Of a stretch of DNA of 64,000 nucleotides, positions 49,801 through 61,352 are shown piece by piece. The notes beneath the pieces are model-generated. The model was not told the DNA's origin, ran no database searches, and worked only from the letters and a program-made list of their open reading frames with translations. Position 1 is the stretch's first letter, and each line of letters opens with the position of its first letter. A program made the translations under genes and the position numbers. This stretch comes from Epiperipatus broadwayi (Eukaryota; Onychophora; Udeonychophora; Euonychophora; Peripatidae): positions 3,759,482-3,823,481 of the forward strand of contig JAQFVV010006309.1 in the NCBI GenBank assembly GCA_028023455.1, in the 5' to 3' direction.

Positions 49801-50580
49801 AATATTAAAACACAAAATCGTATATGCCAAAAGATTATAACTTATAAAATCTGAATGCTAAAAATGGTAAAAAATAATGATGAAAAGATTTTAAGCAATA
49901 ATTATATTTTCATTCACTTATAGAAATGGAATCACGAGACCAAAAAGGCGGTAAAGATCTTGAATACACGTTATCTACATCAATCTTTTTAAAAAAATCA
50001 TATTTCAGTTTATTAAACCATTTACTTCTAATCAAAATCTGAATGCTAAAAATGTTAAAAAATATTGATGTAAGAAAGATCAGTGGTTGCTAGTTTCAAT
50101 TTTAGTTTGCGAGCTTATCAAACATATAACTTATAAAATCTGAATGCTAAAAATGGTAAAAAATAATGATGTAAGAAAGATCGGTGGTTGCTAGTTTGAA
50201 TTTTAGTTGGTGAGTTTATCAAACATATATGAACTAAAGCATATGAATTTTTAAACAGAAAAAGTGAAGGAAAAATTGATAAAAAATAAAAAAGTAAAAT
50301 GCCTGAGGCTCTATAATTAAAAAAGGTGTTGGGAAGGGACTACACTTAAAAAAATGGCGGGAAAACGTCACATTAAATAGCATAAGGTGCTACTATCAAA
50401 AAAAAAGGGCGGGAAAAGAAAAAGAAGTGAAAATTAAAAAATACTTTAAAATAAACCAAAAACACTAATTTATATATATAGTCATAATCAAACATTGCAA
50501 AAAAAGTGCGGGGGGAGAAAAAGAGGTGAAAATTAAAAAATACTTTAAAATAAACCAAAAACACAATCAAAAAAAAAAAA

Positions 50581-50975
50581 AATAACGCTATAAATCCAAG
50601 CATTATAATAGTAAATCTCAAAAAATTAAAAAATCAAAAACACTATAAATCCAAGCATTGTAATAGCAAATCTCAAAAAATTAAAAACGCTATAGATCTA
50701 AGCATTGTAATAGCAAATCTAAAAAATCAAAAATGCTATAAATCCAAGCATTGATAGCAAATCTCAAAAAATTAAAAACGCTATAAATCTAAGCATTGTA
50801 ATAGTAAATCTCAAAAAATTAAAAAATCAAAAACACTATAAATCCAAGCATTGTAATAGCAAATCTCAAAAAATTAAAAACGCTATAAATCTAAGCATTG
50901 TAATAGCAAATCTCAAAAAATCAAAAACACTATAAATCCAAGCATTGTAATAGTAAATCTCAAAAAATTAACGTA
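50581..50975. repeat. Left-arm tandem array, about nine units of about 47 bp
   Basis: Units read CTATAAATC(C/T)AAGCATTG, TAATAGCAAATCTCAAAAAATT, AAAAAC(A/G). They are the reverse complement of the units in the right-arm array (53837-54785). Unit variants include a short form lacking TAA in the middle. Confidence 0.8.
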
Positions 50976-53836
50976 TCTTACGGCATTTAAAAATAAATCA
51001 TAAATGCTATTTGCAAAAAGAAAGCTTATTCCTGTCTTCAACAGTATATACTAAATCAGTATTTTAAAAAACAATATTTAAAAACTATAATGCTATAAAT
51101 CAGACATTGTAACGTAACATTAAACAGCCTATAATGCTACAATGGAAAAAAGTGCGGTAAAAGAAAAAAAAGCAAAAGAAGAAGCTAATATTGAAAATTA
51201 AAAAAAATTACACAATCCTTTAAAATAAATCAAAAACGGTAATTTATAGAGTGATAATCAAACATTGTAATTGTAAATCTCAAAAAAATTAACTTATGTT
51301 AAGGCATTTTTTTTAAAAAAATCGTAAATGATATTTACAAAAACCCTTTAAAATATAGCGATCACTAGAAAAATAATAAATGCTATTTTAAAAAGCTCAG
51401 TCCGGTCTAGCAATGCTATATACTAAATCAGTATTATAATTTTAAAAAATTATATTGGTAAATGTGAAATGGCGGGAACACCCATCACTTTCAACACTAT
51501 CAACAAATAAAAAATCTAATTAACTTATTTTTAAAAATATAATATTTTACATTTGGCTTTGGGATTATCCCTCTAACTAAGAGTTATAATAATGAATCAC
51601 AAATCTGAATAATAGACAGTTAGCATTTATTTAAGTAATTTTTTACCAATATTTTAAGAATTTTAAAAAAATTACCAACATTCTCAATCGGATGGATGGA
51701 TGGTCATCGCTCAGGCTAAATTTGGTTCTTCCTAGATCTCTTCTTCATTACTGCAACAGCACAAGCCATCAACAAATTATACTTTTAAGATTTAGGTTTA
51801 TTACTGTAAAGAAGATGACAGTAAAATTAATTTATTCAGGAAATATCGCAGCTTGATATGGTCTCTTTCAAATTTATTTTTAAAACTGTGTATTTGGGTC
51901 TCACACAAATAAGAGCTGGTATGTATGACGTAAGATAATTTCCAAGAATTAGAGTTTGGGATGAGCCTTTCTCTTACTAAGATAAAAGTGTTAAGTTAAA
52001 CTTTCAAATTTAAAAAAAAGCAACTGTAAACCAGCTTAATAGACTTTTATGTCTCAAGCCTAACTAGTCATCAAATGCAAAAGAGGGGTAAAAATTTATA
52101 ATAAATTAATGATTTAAAAATATAATCGCACTGTAACATATTATACGTCACAACTTGTACTCATATATATATATATGTGTAAAACGATACATGTATTACT
52201 TTTAAGATTTTAGTTTTAACACTTTAAAGACACAAGTAAAATTATTTGGTAATTTATTATAAAAAATATAAAAATAAATTAATGATTTAAAAATATAATC
52301 GCACTATAACATATTACAAGTCACAACTTGTACTCATATATATTTATTCCGAAAATATTGCAAAAACAAAAGAGACCTTTTCATTCATTAATATTAAAAA
52401 AAAAAAAAGAAATATAAAGGGTGTGTGTTCATGTGATCATATGATTTGAAAATGGGTATATGAATGACTAATAAATATATTCTTTATATTCACTTATTGT
52501 TGCTAATTCTGTCTATCATTCCATTTCACCTTTTAAGTATCATAGTAGGCCTGTTTATCAAATTCAAACCCATCCCAGGCCACGTGTATAATCCTATAAT
52601 AATGAACATTGATGTATAATAACGTATGTTTACGTGTATGTGCGCACATCTAATATATAAATAAATATATTTATATATTAGATGTGTGCACATACACATA
52701 CGTTATTATACATCAAAATACATTATTATAAGATTACATACGTAATGATGTTAGGCTTGAAGCATAAAAGTCCATTAGCTGGTTTACAGTTGTTGTTTTT
52801 TTAAATTTGAAAGTTTAACTTAACACTTTTATCTTAGTAAGACAAAGGCCCATCCCAAACTCTAATTCTTGGAAATTATCTTGAGTCACACATAGCTGCT
52901 GTTATTTGTGTGAGACTTAAATACACAGTTTTAAAAATAAATTTGAAAGAGACTATATCAAGCTGCGATATTTCCTGAATAAATTAATTTTACTGTCATC
53001 TTCTTTACAGTAATAAACCTAAATCTTAAAAGTATAATTTGTTGATGGCTTGTGCTGTTGCAGTAATGAAGAAGAGATCTAGGAAGAACCAAATTTAGCC
53101 TGAGTGACGACCATCCATCCGATTGAGAATGTTGGTAATTTTTTTAAAATTCTTAAAATATTGGTAAAAAATTACTTAAATAAATGCTAACTGTCTATTA
53201 TTCAGATTTGTGATTCATTATTATAACTCTTAGTTAGAGGGATAATCCCAAAGCCAAATGTAAAATATTATATTTTTAAAAATAAGTTAATTAGATTTTT
53301 TATTTGTTGATAGTGTTGAAAGTGATGGGTGTTCCCGCCATTTCACATTTACCAATATAATTTTTTAAAATTATAATACTGATTTAGTATATAGCGTTGC
53401 TAGACTGGACTGAGCTTTTTAAAATAGCATTTATTATTTTTCTAGTGATCGCTATATTTTAAAGGGTTTTTGTAAATATCATTTACGATTTTTTTTAAAA
53501 AAATACCTTAACATAAGTTAATTTTTTTGAGATTTACAATTACAATGTTTGATTATCACTCTATAAATTACCGTTTTTGATTTATTTTAAAGGATTGTGT
53601 AATTTTTTTTAATTTTCAATATTAGCTTCGTTTGCTTTTTTTTCTTTTCCCGCACTTTTTTCCATTGTAGCATTATAGGCTGTTTAATGTTACGTTACAA
53701 TGTCTGATTTATAGCATTATAGTTTTTAAATATTGTTTTTTAAAATACTGATTTAGTATATATTGTTGAAGACAGGAATAAGCTTTCTTTTTGCAAATAG
53801 CATTTATGATTTATTTTTAAATGCCGTAAGATACGT

Positions 53837-54785
53837 TAATTTTTTGAGATTTACTATTACAATGCTTGGATTTGTAGTGTTTTTGATTATTTAATTTTTT
53901 GAGATTTACTATTACAATGCTTAAATTTATAGCGTTTTTAATTTTTTGAGATTTGCTATCAATGCTTGGATTTATAGCATTTTTGATTTTTTGAGATTTA
54001 CTATTACAATGCTTAGATTTATAGCGTTTTTAATTTTTTGAGATTTGCTATTACAATGCTTGGATTTATAGTGTTTTTGATTATTTAATTTTTTGAGATT
54101 TACTATTACAATGCTTAAATTTATAGCGTTTTTAATTTTTTGAGATTTGCTATCAATGCTTGGATTTATAGCATTTTTGATTTTTTGAGATTTGCTATTA
54201 CAATGCTTAGATTTATAGCATTTTTGATTTTTTGAGATTTGCTATTACAATGCTTAGATTTATAGCGTTTTTAATTTTTTGAGATTTGCTATCAATGCTT
54301 GGAATGCTTAGATTTATAGCGTTTTTAATTTTTTGAGATTTGCTATTACAATGCTTGGATTTATAGTGTTTTTGATTTTTTAATTTTTTGAGATTTGCTA
54401 TTACAATGCTTAGATTTATAGCATTTTTAATTTTTTGAGATTTGCTATTACAATGCTTAGGTTTATAGCGTTTTTAATTTTTTGAGATTTGCTATTACAA
54501 TGCTTAGATTTATAGCATTTTTAATTTTTTGAGATTTGCTATTACAATGCTTAGATTTATAGCCTATTACAATGCTTAGGTTTATAGCGTTTTTAATTTT
54601 TTGAGATTTGCTATTACAATGCTTAGATTTATAGCGTTTTTAATTTTTGAGATTTGCTATTACAATGCTTAGATTTATAGCATTTTTAATTTTTTGAGAT
54701 TTGCTATTACAATGCTTAGATTTATAGCGTTTTTAATTTTTTGAGATTTGCTATCAATGCTTGGATTTATAGCATTTTTGATTTT
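53837..54785. repeat. Right-arm tandem array, about twenty units of about 47 bp
   Basis: The unit is ATTTATAGCGTTTTTAATTT, TTTGAGATTTGCTATTACAA, TGCTTAG (47 bp). Variants include ATCAATGCTTGG (shorter by three bases) and two abrupt junctions at about 54300 and 54563 where a unit restarts. It has roughly twice as many copies as the mirror array in the left arm. Confidence 0.85.
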
Positions 54786-54979
54786 TTTAAAAAGATTGAT
54801 GTAGATAACGTGTATTCAAGATCTTTACCGCCTTTTTGGTCTCGTGATTCCATTTCTATAAGTGAATGAAAATATAATTATTGCTTAAAATCTTTTCATC
54901 ATTATTTTTTACCATTTTTAGCATTCAGATTTTATAAGTTATAATCTTTTGGCATATACGATTTTGTGTTTTAATATTT

Positions 54980-55145
54980 TAATCACGTGATTTTTTTAAA
55001 ATTAAAATTGCTATTTTTGTGTTTTAATATTTTAATCACGTGATTTTTTTATGAAAATTGTGATTTTTGTGTTTTAATATTTTAATCACGTGATTTTTTT
55101 AATGAAAATTAAGATTTTTATGTTTTACCATTTTAGTCACGTGAT
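54980..55145. repeat. Right CACGTG array, four units
   Basis: Mirror image of 49633-49800: ATTTTAATCACGTGATTTTT occurs three times and TTTTAGTCACGTGATTGACT once. Confidence 0.75.
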
Positions 55146-55295
55146 TGACTAATATGAAAATTCCGATTTTTGTTTTTCTTTACCTACGAAAATGGCCATT
55201 TTGAGCGATGTCATTTATCGGTTTGATGTTTCAGCATAGTTTGGGTAATTCTTGTAATTCAAAATGGCGACCGTGAGCGCATACTAAATCGACAC

Positions 55296-57479
55296 AATAA
55301 ATGGAATATATTAATGCTAGATTGACAATTATATAAATAAATTACTCACCAACCAATCTTGATAAATAATATATTTATGTGATTATTAGTCCAGCCAAAG
55401 TATATGTGACTTATTAAATAGTAAGTTATATTTGTTATAATTTTGTTTTGCTGATTCAAATTAATGATTATATCTTTTTTATTAATTAAATACTATTAAT
55501 AACTCTATTTAAAAGTTGTTCTTTTTAACTTTTACTATTTTTTTCAAAAAATATATTTCATATTATTTAAGAAAAAATAATTTGTTCAAAAAAATAAATA
55601 CAAAAAAGAGGAGGGGGGGTCCGCCTTTTTTCACTCAACAAGATTAAACAAGATCGTACTTTTTCTTAATAAAGAAAAACAGAAACACCTATAAATGAAA
55701 AATCATGTGAATTATATGAGTGACGGATGTTAGGATTAGGATCAATTAAAAATAACACTTATAACTTTGAAATAAATGAATTAAATCTGAATTACTTAAA
55801 TGGCAATACCTAATCTTCAAAACTATTATGATTTATTTATTTATTTATTATGATTTAGTTAACCGCAATATTCTATAAATCAAAACTCCAAAATTATTTT
55901 AACTCTTTCTACTCATATTAATAGCATAATGTTTTGAAATTTGATTAGCATTAATAAGCATTTTCAAAAAAAGTATCTTTTCCTGTATCTTGAAATATGA
56001 TAAATAATTCTTAAACTCCAAACATGAAATATTTTAACTCAGTCAATAAATATTTACATTTTTTAAATAAAATAAGGAATTATTTTAATCTATTGTTTTG
56101 ACAAAAAAAAAAAGAGGATTTATTAAATCATTGATAAACTACAATGATGGAAAATACGCACTTACATTGCCCTCAGAAAGTATAAACCAAGTTGTTCCAG
56201 ACAGATTAATGTCCATTTTTTTTTAAAATTTTGATCTATTTCATTTTAACCCCCAGTAGTATAAAAAAGATCCTATTTCACATATTAAACTACAATCTAG
56301 CCCTGATCTATACATCGTATTATCTACCAAGATGTGATTATTAAAACAAATTAGTATCTAATATGTTTTCTGATCTGCTTCTTACAAAATATCTAAATAA
56401 TTAAAAAGCAACAGCATTATTCATTAGATGTCTTCATTATTAGCAACTTTCTCTCAAACAAATAGTGTCATTCAGACTCCAAAAAAAGAGATAAAAAATT
56501 CAAAATAGTAATAATGCATTGGAAATGAAAAGTGAGTCTCTGAACTATGAATACATCTAATTTAAAACATGCTAATTTATTATTCTGTTTGATATTTTTA
56601 ATGTTTTTTTAGTTCTTCTGCATAAAACTTTTTTTTTTCAATATCTTGTCTGAATTATAGTTCTCCGATGTATTCTGTTGTCCACCATATTTTCCCAATG
56701 AAAAAAATCAGGATTGCATTTCTTGAAAATGCTTTTCAGATAGTCTCTCTAATGTAAATACAGCTTGCCTCTTTCATGAAAATTGTAGTCTATCAAAAAT
56801 AAAAATCATGTTTATGTATCATCATAAAGTCTTTTTGTCCTAGTAAATAACCTTACATCAATTCACAAACTAAAATCTTGTAAAATTAATTAATTAAATA
56901 ATTCTGTAAAGCAAATGTACTCATGAAACTACATATTTCTGGATAATAATAATAATATCAACCTAATCATTATGTTCTTAATATTTTTAATACTCTCCAT
57001 CTCAAATTTATTATAAGCACCAATTAAATATTAAAATGTTTGATAAATATATTGGATCAAGAACATTCATATTCATTTGAATCTTTTTTTTCCCCCATAT
57101 TTTCCATCAGATACTATTACCATCTCCACTACAGTTATTAATAGTCTTGAAAATAAATACAGAAGTAAATCTTCTTCATCAATGTTTTGTTTTAAATACT
57201 CTTCTGAACATTTTAAAGTTTTGATCAATTCTACATGGTAATAATATCAAAAATAACCCATGATATTCTTCTTGTGTTTTCCTGAAGATTTGTGATGATG
57301 ATGTTCTAGTTGTATTTTTATATTGGACTATTTCTATCATCTAATATGCGTATTGAATGTCTTTCAAAAAAATTAACTTTATTTAAATATTCCAAATACA
57401 TTCAACTGTTTGTAATAGCACATCAAACAGGTGAGTATATGCACTACATTTTGAGGGATATTATTCTCCCCTCTTCTTC
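55296..57479 (+). other. Intron sequence after the palindrome
   Basis: AT-rich DNA with a G-run (AGGAGGGGGGGTCCGCC near 55608). No exon, no repeat pair recognised. Confidence 0.5.
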
Positions 57480-57480
57480 A

Positions 57481-57593
57481 GGTGTTGCTGGCCTGACCAG
57501 TGACAGTACTAGTATAGGATTCAAACCTGGATACTTAGATTCTTGATTATTGAATTTTAAGGTAACGCTCTAGCCAACTGAGCCATCCTGCCA
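57481..57593 (-). repeat. tRNA-derived SINE, minus strand
   Basis: Read on the - strand it begins GGCAGGATGGCTCAGTTGGC, with TGGCTCAGTTGGCTAGAGC as an A box (about 57567-57585). It continues to a B box GGTTTGAATCC (57527-57517), then a non-tRNA body with GTCACTGGTCAGGCCAGCAA. The first half matches the 5' half of several tRNAs, and the spacing between boxes fits a pol III promoter. The sequence is GC-richer than its intron surroundings. Confidence 0.75.
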
Positions 57594-60016
57594 AAGGCAA
57601 CAGTCAGTAGAAATTTAATATACTTATCTATGAGGTTCCTCCTGATTTCTCCACTTTTTTCTAAGAGCAAAGCTGATTAGTGGTTTCCATACATTTTTAC
57701 CAAAAGTTCAACACAGATTTTATACTTCTAAAATTGTCTTCTCTAGTCCACATTTCATTCTGAATTTAGTAAATAAACAGATTGTTGTTTGTGATATTGT
57801 GGAATTGATATGAGATCGGCATTGTTTAAAAAAATGGAAAATATGTATCTGCAGTGCAATTCACAACATATCAAAAATAGATAGAAAACAGTAGCCACCT
57901 TGCTTGAGAATGTTATGATAAAAGACAACAAACTAACAGCATGGGAGTGGAAATTTTGATATCTCTAGTTCACTTGATGAGTGAAGCTTGTTTCAAAATG
58001 CATGTATAGTAAGAGTTGCCAAGGCAACATTTCAACTAGAAAGTAAATGAATTTCATTTACAGTCTACATGTAGTGTTGCTTTGATAACAAATTGCTGAT
58101 ACTCTTTTACTTGTAGTAATGTAGTTTAAATATAATAAGTTATCTATTGCACTTAATATATATATATATCAGTGACGAAACATGATTTTTTAGGAATGGA
58201 AGCACTCTACATAGTCTTTTTAATAATGTTTTTATTTTACTTGCCCCAACAATTTTTATGTAATAGTTAAGATTGAAATGGTATATTTCCTTCATTATAT
58301 ACATTTCACCTATTTACCCCTACCCATCTAAAGATACTAACATGGTTGTATATGTGATGCTGCACACATATATGCAAATATAATGTCTGTAATGTAATTG
58401 GTATAGTTATATTGCAGCAGATATTTATTCCAAAGTCATATATGTTTTAATTTATCATTTATTTAAATTTAAGAGTCAATTTATATTTTATACACTTAAA
58501 ACATGTATAATGTGTAGTCCACGTACCATCGTGATACATATATAGCGTCATATTGTTCAATTCATTTCATAAAATTTATAAGTTTGAGTTAAAATAAATT
58601 GTAAACAATAATATTTTCTTAAAATTACATTTTTCTTGTAAACAAGATTTAGCCAACTGGAATTATTGCTAAATTTTAGGAGACAGAAATGATCAAACTT
58701 AGCCAAAAACATTCTTTTAAAAGAGTAAAACAAAGGATTGAAGTTATTTTAGTATTTAAAAATATCGAAGTTCAAGGTGCTAATGGATTTACTCATGGAA
58801 TATAATTTGTTTATTAAAATTATGAGTTGATCTCAACCCAATATAAATAGGCTGGGTTTTGTATTATAAAGAATACACTGTGTAATTTAAAGAAGCATCA
58901 CTACAATACTCCATGCCAGTTTTAATTTTAATATGTCGGAGTAGGAAATAGTGATCTCTAGTCCCATTCTATGTGCAAAAGGGTGTATCATCATCATCAT
59001 GGAGATGGGAGACATTCCTACCAATGGCCTGCTGCAAGGAGATTGCAAATAAAACCATGCTGTCTATCTGGAGATCAATATTTGCTTCCACCCATCATCC
59101 AGAAGTGCTGACAGACAAGCTGCTGAGAAGTTAGGTAACACCACAGAGAGCTCTAAATGTACTTTAAACCTTAATCTTTAAAGCTATATCTTATAATTTA
59201 AGATGAATGTTCAAAATTTATCTCTTTAATTTCTTGTCTAAAGTAAATATGAAACCTATTATAAATCTTGCCTAAGATTATATTTGTAAACTTTAAATTT
59301 ACTTATTCTAAAATAGAATAATTATAGCCATTTATTTATTTAAAATCTATTTTCTATTCTATACAGCAGTTGTGCCTATATTTTTATCTATTTTATTTCT
59401 CAAAATTTCATTTTATTATATGTGATAATATGCCAAATATCTCGAAACAGCAAGCATATTTAATTTTATAATTCTTTAGCAAAAATATTATAATTCATAT
59501 CTTCAACTTAATAAACCTAGATGATGCATATTTAGCTTATTTTGCCCGCTATTTCAAAATCCTATTGTATTAAGAATAATACCTGACCACTTTGCACTTG
59601 TTATTATGATATTTTTGATTTAGTTTTATATTGATTATGGTTTGCACAATTAGAATTATAAATTGAGTTTAAAAGATTCATATTATCAAAATAATAGACT
59701 AGCCATAGAGATACAGATGGAGGTATATTTTGTAATGTATTATTAATTTGACTCTGCTAAATATACTTTTCCTCCTAGTGAAATCTATCTCTAGATGCAG
59801 CTTAAGTATCTATTAATCAGGCCTTACAACATACAAAATAATAATAAGGCAATGGCCTATATTCCACTTTGGCACCTTCATTGGTGGAGATCGCTGAGTC
59901 ATGAAGTTCATCTAGAAGTACAGCGTGTTTTTATTTTACTTGATCCAACAATTTTTATGTAATAGCTAATATATATATATTATGTACATCTATAAAAATC
60001 TGAAACTCTTTCATTT
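57594..60016 (+). other. Intron sequence with scattered short repeats
   Basis: A GC-richer stretch at about 58975-59160 (containing CATCATCATCATGGAGATGG and CAGACAAGCTGCTGAGAAG) looks like part of a dispersed repeat. The phrase TTTTATTTTACTTG(C/A)(C/T)CCAACAATTTTTATGTAATAG occurs at about 58232 and 59931. No exon recognised. Confidence 0.45.
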
Positions 60017-60425
60017 GTTAATCAGACCATGATTAATTTAAATATAGATTTTAACATTGTTTGAACTTCTTATAATCAACCAATAATATGTTGGTTAAGC
60101 TTATTCTTTGCCATATATAAAAACAATTCAACTGTCGATAAAAAAAATTGAAAGCCGACAAAAATTTCATACAAAAAATAATGAGTTTGAATTGCTCATT
60201 CTTCTTTTTTTTTTATGTTAATCAGACCGTGATTAGTTTAAATATAGATAATACATTATCAATATACTTTTATCTTCCAAATGCTTTTAACATTCTCAAG
60301 TTTTAACTGTAGATTAGATTTTAGCATTGTTTGAACTTCTTATAATCAACCAATAATGTGTTGGTCAAACTCATTCTTTGCCATATATAAAAACAATTCA
60401 ACTGTTGGTAAAAGAATTGAAAGTG
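60017..60425. repeat. Local direct duplication
   Basis: The block from GTTAATCAGACC(A/G)TGATTA to AAAAACAATTCAACTG occurs at about 60017-60150 and again at about 60217-60425. Shared text includes CATTGTTTGAACTTCTTATA and ATCAACCAATAAT. The second copy has about 65 extra bases after AAATATAGAT. Confidence 0.75.
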
Positions 60426-60489
60426 AATTTTTTAAATAGAATTTTAATTAAACCTTTTGAAAGTGTTAGTGAATTTTTCTACAAAAGCA

Positions 60490-60715
60490 CTCATTCTATT
60501 CAATACATGGACACTTCATCTCTGATATATATATTCATAGTATTATTTCTGGGAGCTTCCTTGTAATAAAAGTATAATAGCTAAATATCTGGTGTTTTGT
60601 ACAATAACAAGTACTTTTCTCAGAGTTGAAACATCAGCTACTTAGCTATTATATTTTTATTACACAGAAACTTCTGGAAATAATACTATAAATTCATTTA
60701 TCCATGCCAATATTA
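60490..60715. mobile_element. Palindromic MITE, copy 2
   Basis: ATTCATAGTATTATTTCTGG at 60533 is answered by CCAGAAATAATACTATGAAT-like sequence inverted at about 60676-60696. Inside, AAGTACTTTTCTCAGAG matches the centre of copy 1 near 25441. The outer flank TAATATT...CATGGATAAAT of copy 1 appears inverted at the right end here, confirming one family. Confidence 0.7.
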
Positions 60716-61222
60716 GAATTAATATATATAATACTTTAATTCAGATTATTTTTTATTTGTCTATTATTATTCTTTTGAACCTAAGCTTTTGAATCTTTTT
60801 ACAGTGATCTTTTTACCTGCAGAGCAGCAGCTTTGTTTATTTTTGTATGTTATTATTAACTAAGAATGTGCTTTTCAAGTAGCTGTAACACAGAATATCA
60901 TTTTTAAAGCTTTTTTTTTTATCATATAGGAAAACACTTTATCAGAACAGTTGTTGTTTTTTTTTTGCTTGTTTGTTTGTTGTCTATTTTATTTATTAGC
61001 AAGATATTTTTTAAAATAAGCTCAATTTTATTTGGTATATTTATGATTATCATAACAAGCAATGGTAACATATGATATAAATTTTTTAAATGTAAATTTT
61101 TACCAAGATTTATTCAAGTTGAACATACTTAGCCAAAGTGACCGTAAATCTTATATGCAATCAATCATATAATTTATTTGATATCTAAGTTTGACAATAT
61201 TGCTATTTTGATTTTATTTTAG
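60716..61222 (+). other. End of the 12.5-kb intron
   Basis: AT-rich DNA. The T-rich stretch TTTTGATTTTATTTTAG forms the acceptor ending at 61222. Confidence 0.6.
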
Positions 61223-61352
61223 CGCAATACTCAGGACTACAGTGTTAGGCTGACAGATTTACAGCCAGGTGTTAAATATATTGTTTATGTAATTGCTGAA
61301 AATCATCATGGAGCAAGTCCTCATAGTAAACCAATCACTGTCACAATAGAAG
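61223..61352 (+). CDS. Exon encoding the C-terminal half of the FN3 domain
   Basis: Exon of 130 bp between ATTTTATTTTAG and ATAGAAG|GTAACT. It enters in phase 0, matching the donor of the 48530-48681 exon, and leaves in phase 1. The translation includes YSVRLTDLQPGVKYIVYVIA, ENHHGASPHSKPITVTIE, the E-F-G part of an FN3 fold: L-x-x-L-x-P-G-x-x-Y with the tyrosine corner, V-x-A-x-N, and the G-x-S turn before strand G. Together the two exons give about 94 residues, the normal FN3 size. The phase-1 exit suits another modular exon outside the window. Confidence 0.88.

Larger units (their letters stand above)
49485..55295. mobile_element. Giant foldback element, 5.8-kb palindrome
   Basis: The ends read GTGCTGATTTAGTATGCGCTC on the left and its near reverse complement on the right (GAGCGCATACTAAATCGACAC). 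The arms meet near 52665 in an AT-rich centre with TGTGCGCACATCTAATATATA inverted across it. The left arm is about 3.2 kb and the right about 2.6 kb. Both carry, in mirrored order, a terminal domain, CACGTG repeats, a segment with GGCGGTAAAGATCTTG, a 47-bp tandem array and a long inner arm. The left arm has two extra blocks (about 49997-50580 and 52080-52560) and fewer tandem units. There is no coding capacity for a transposase, so the element would be non-autonomous. I found no certain target-site duplication. It lies inside the intron that splits the FN3 domain. Confidence 0.85.

Noticed and set aside
50373-50621. 82-codon - strand frame with a repeated VFLVYFKVFFNFH phrase
   Set aside because: It is the translation of a local DNA duplication in the palindrome arm, with no start context or domain.
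53837-54785. Regular repeats resembling a CRISPR array
   Set aside because: The units are contiguous 47-bp satellite copies with no unique spacers, inside a palindrome in animal DNA with spliced exons and LINEs.
49485-55295. Giant palindrome as a sequencing or assembly artefact
   Set aside because: The arms differ by many substitutions, by two left-specific blocks and by tandem copy number, which a simple fold-back artefact would not produce.
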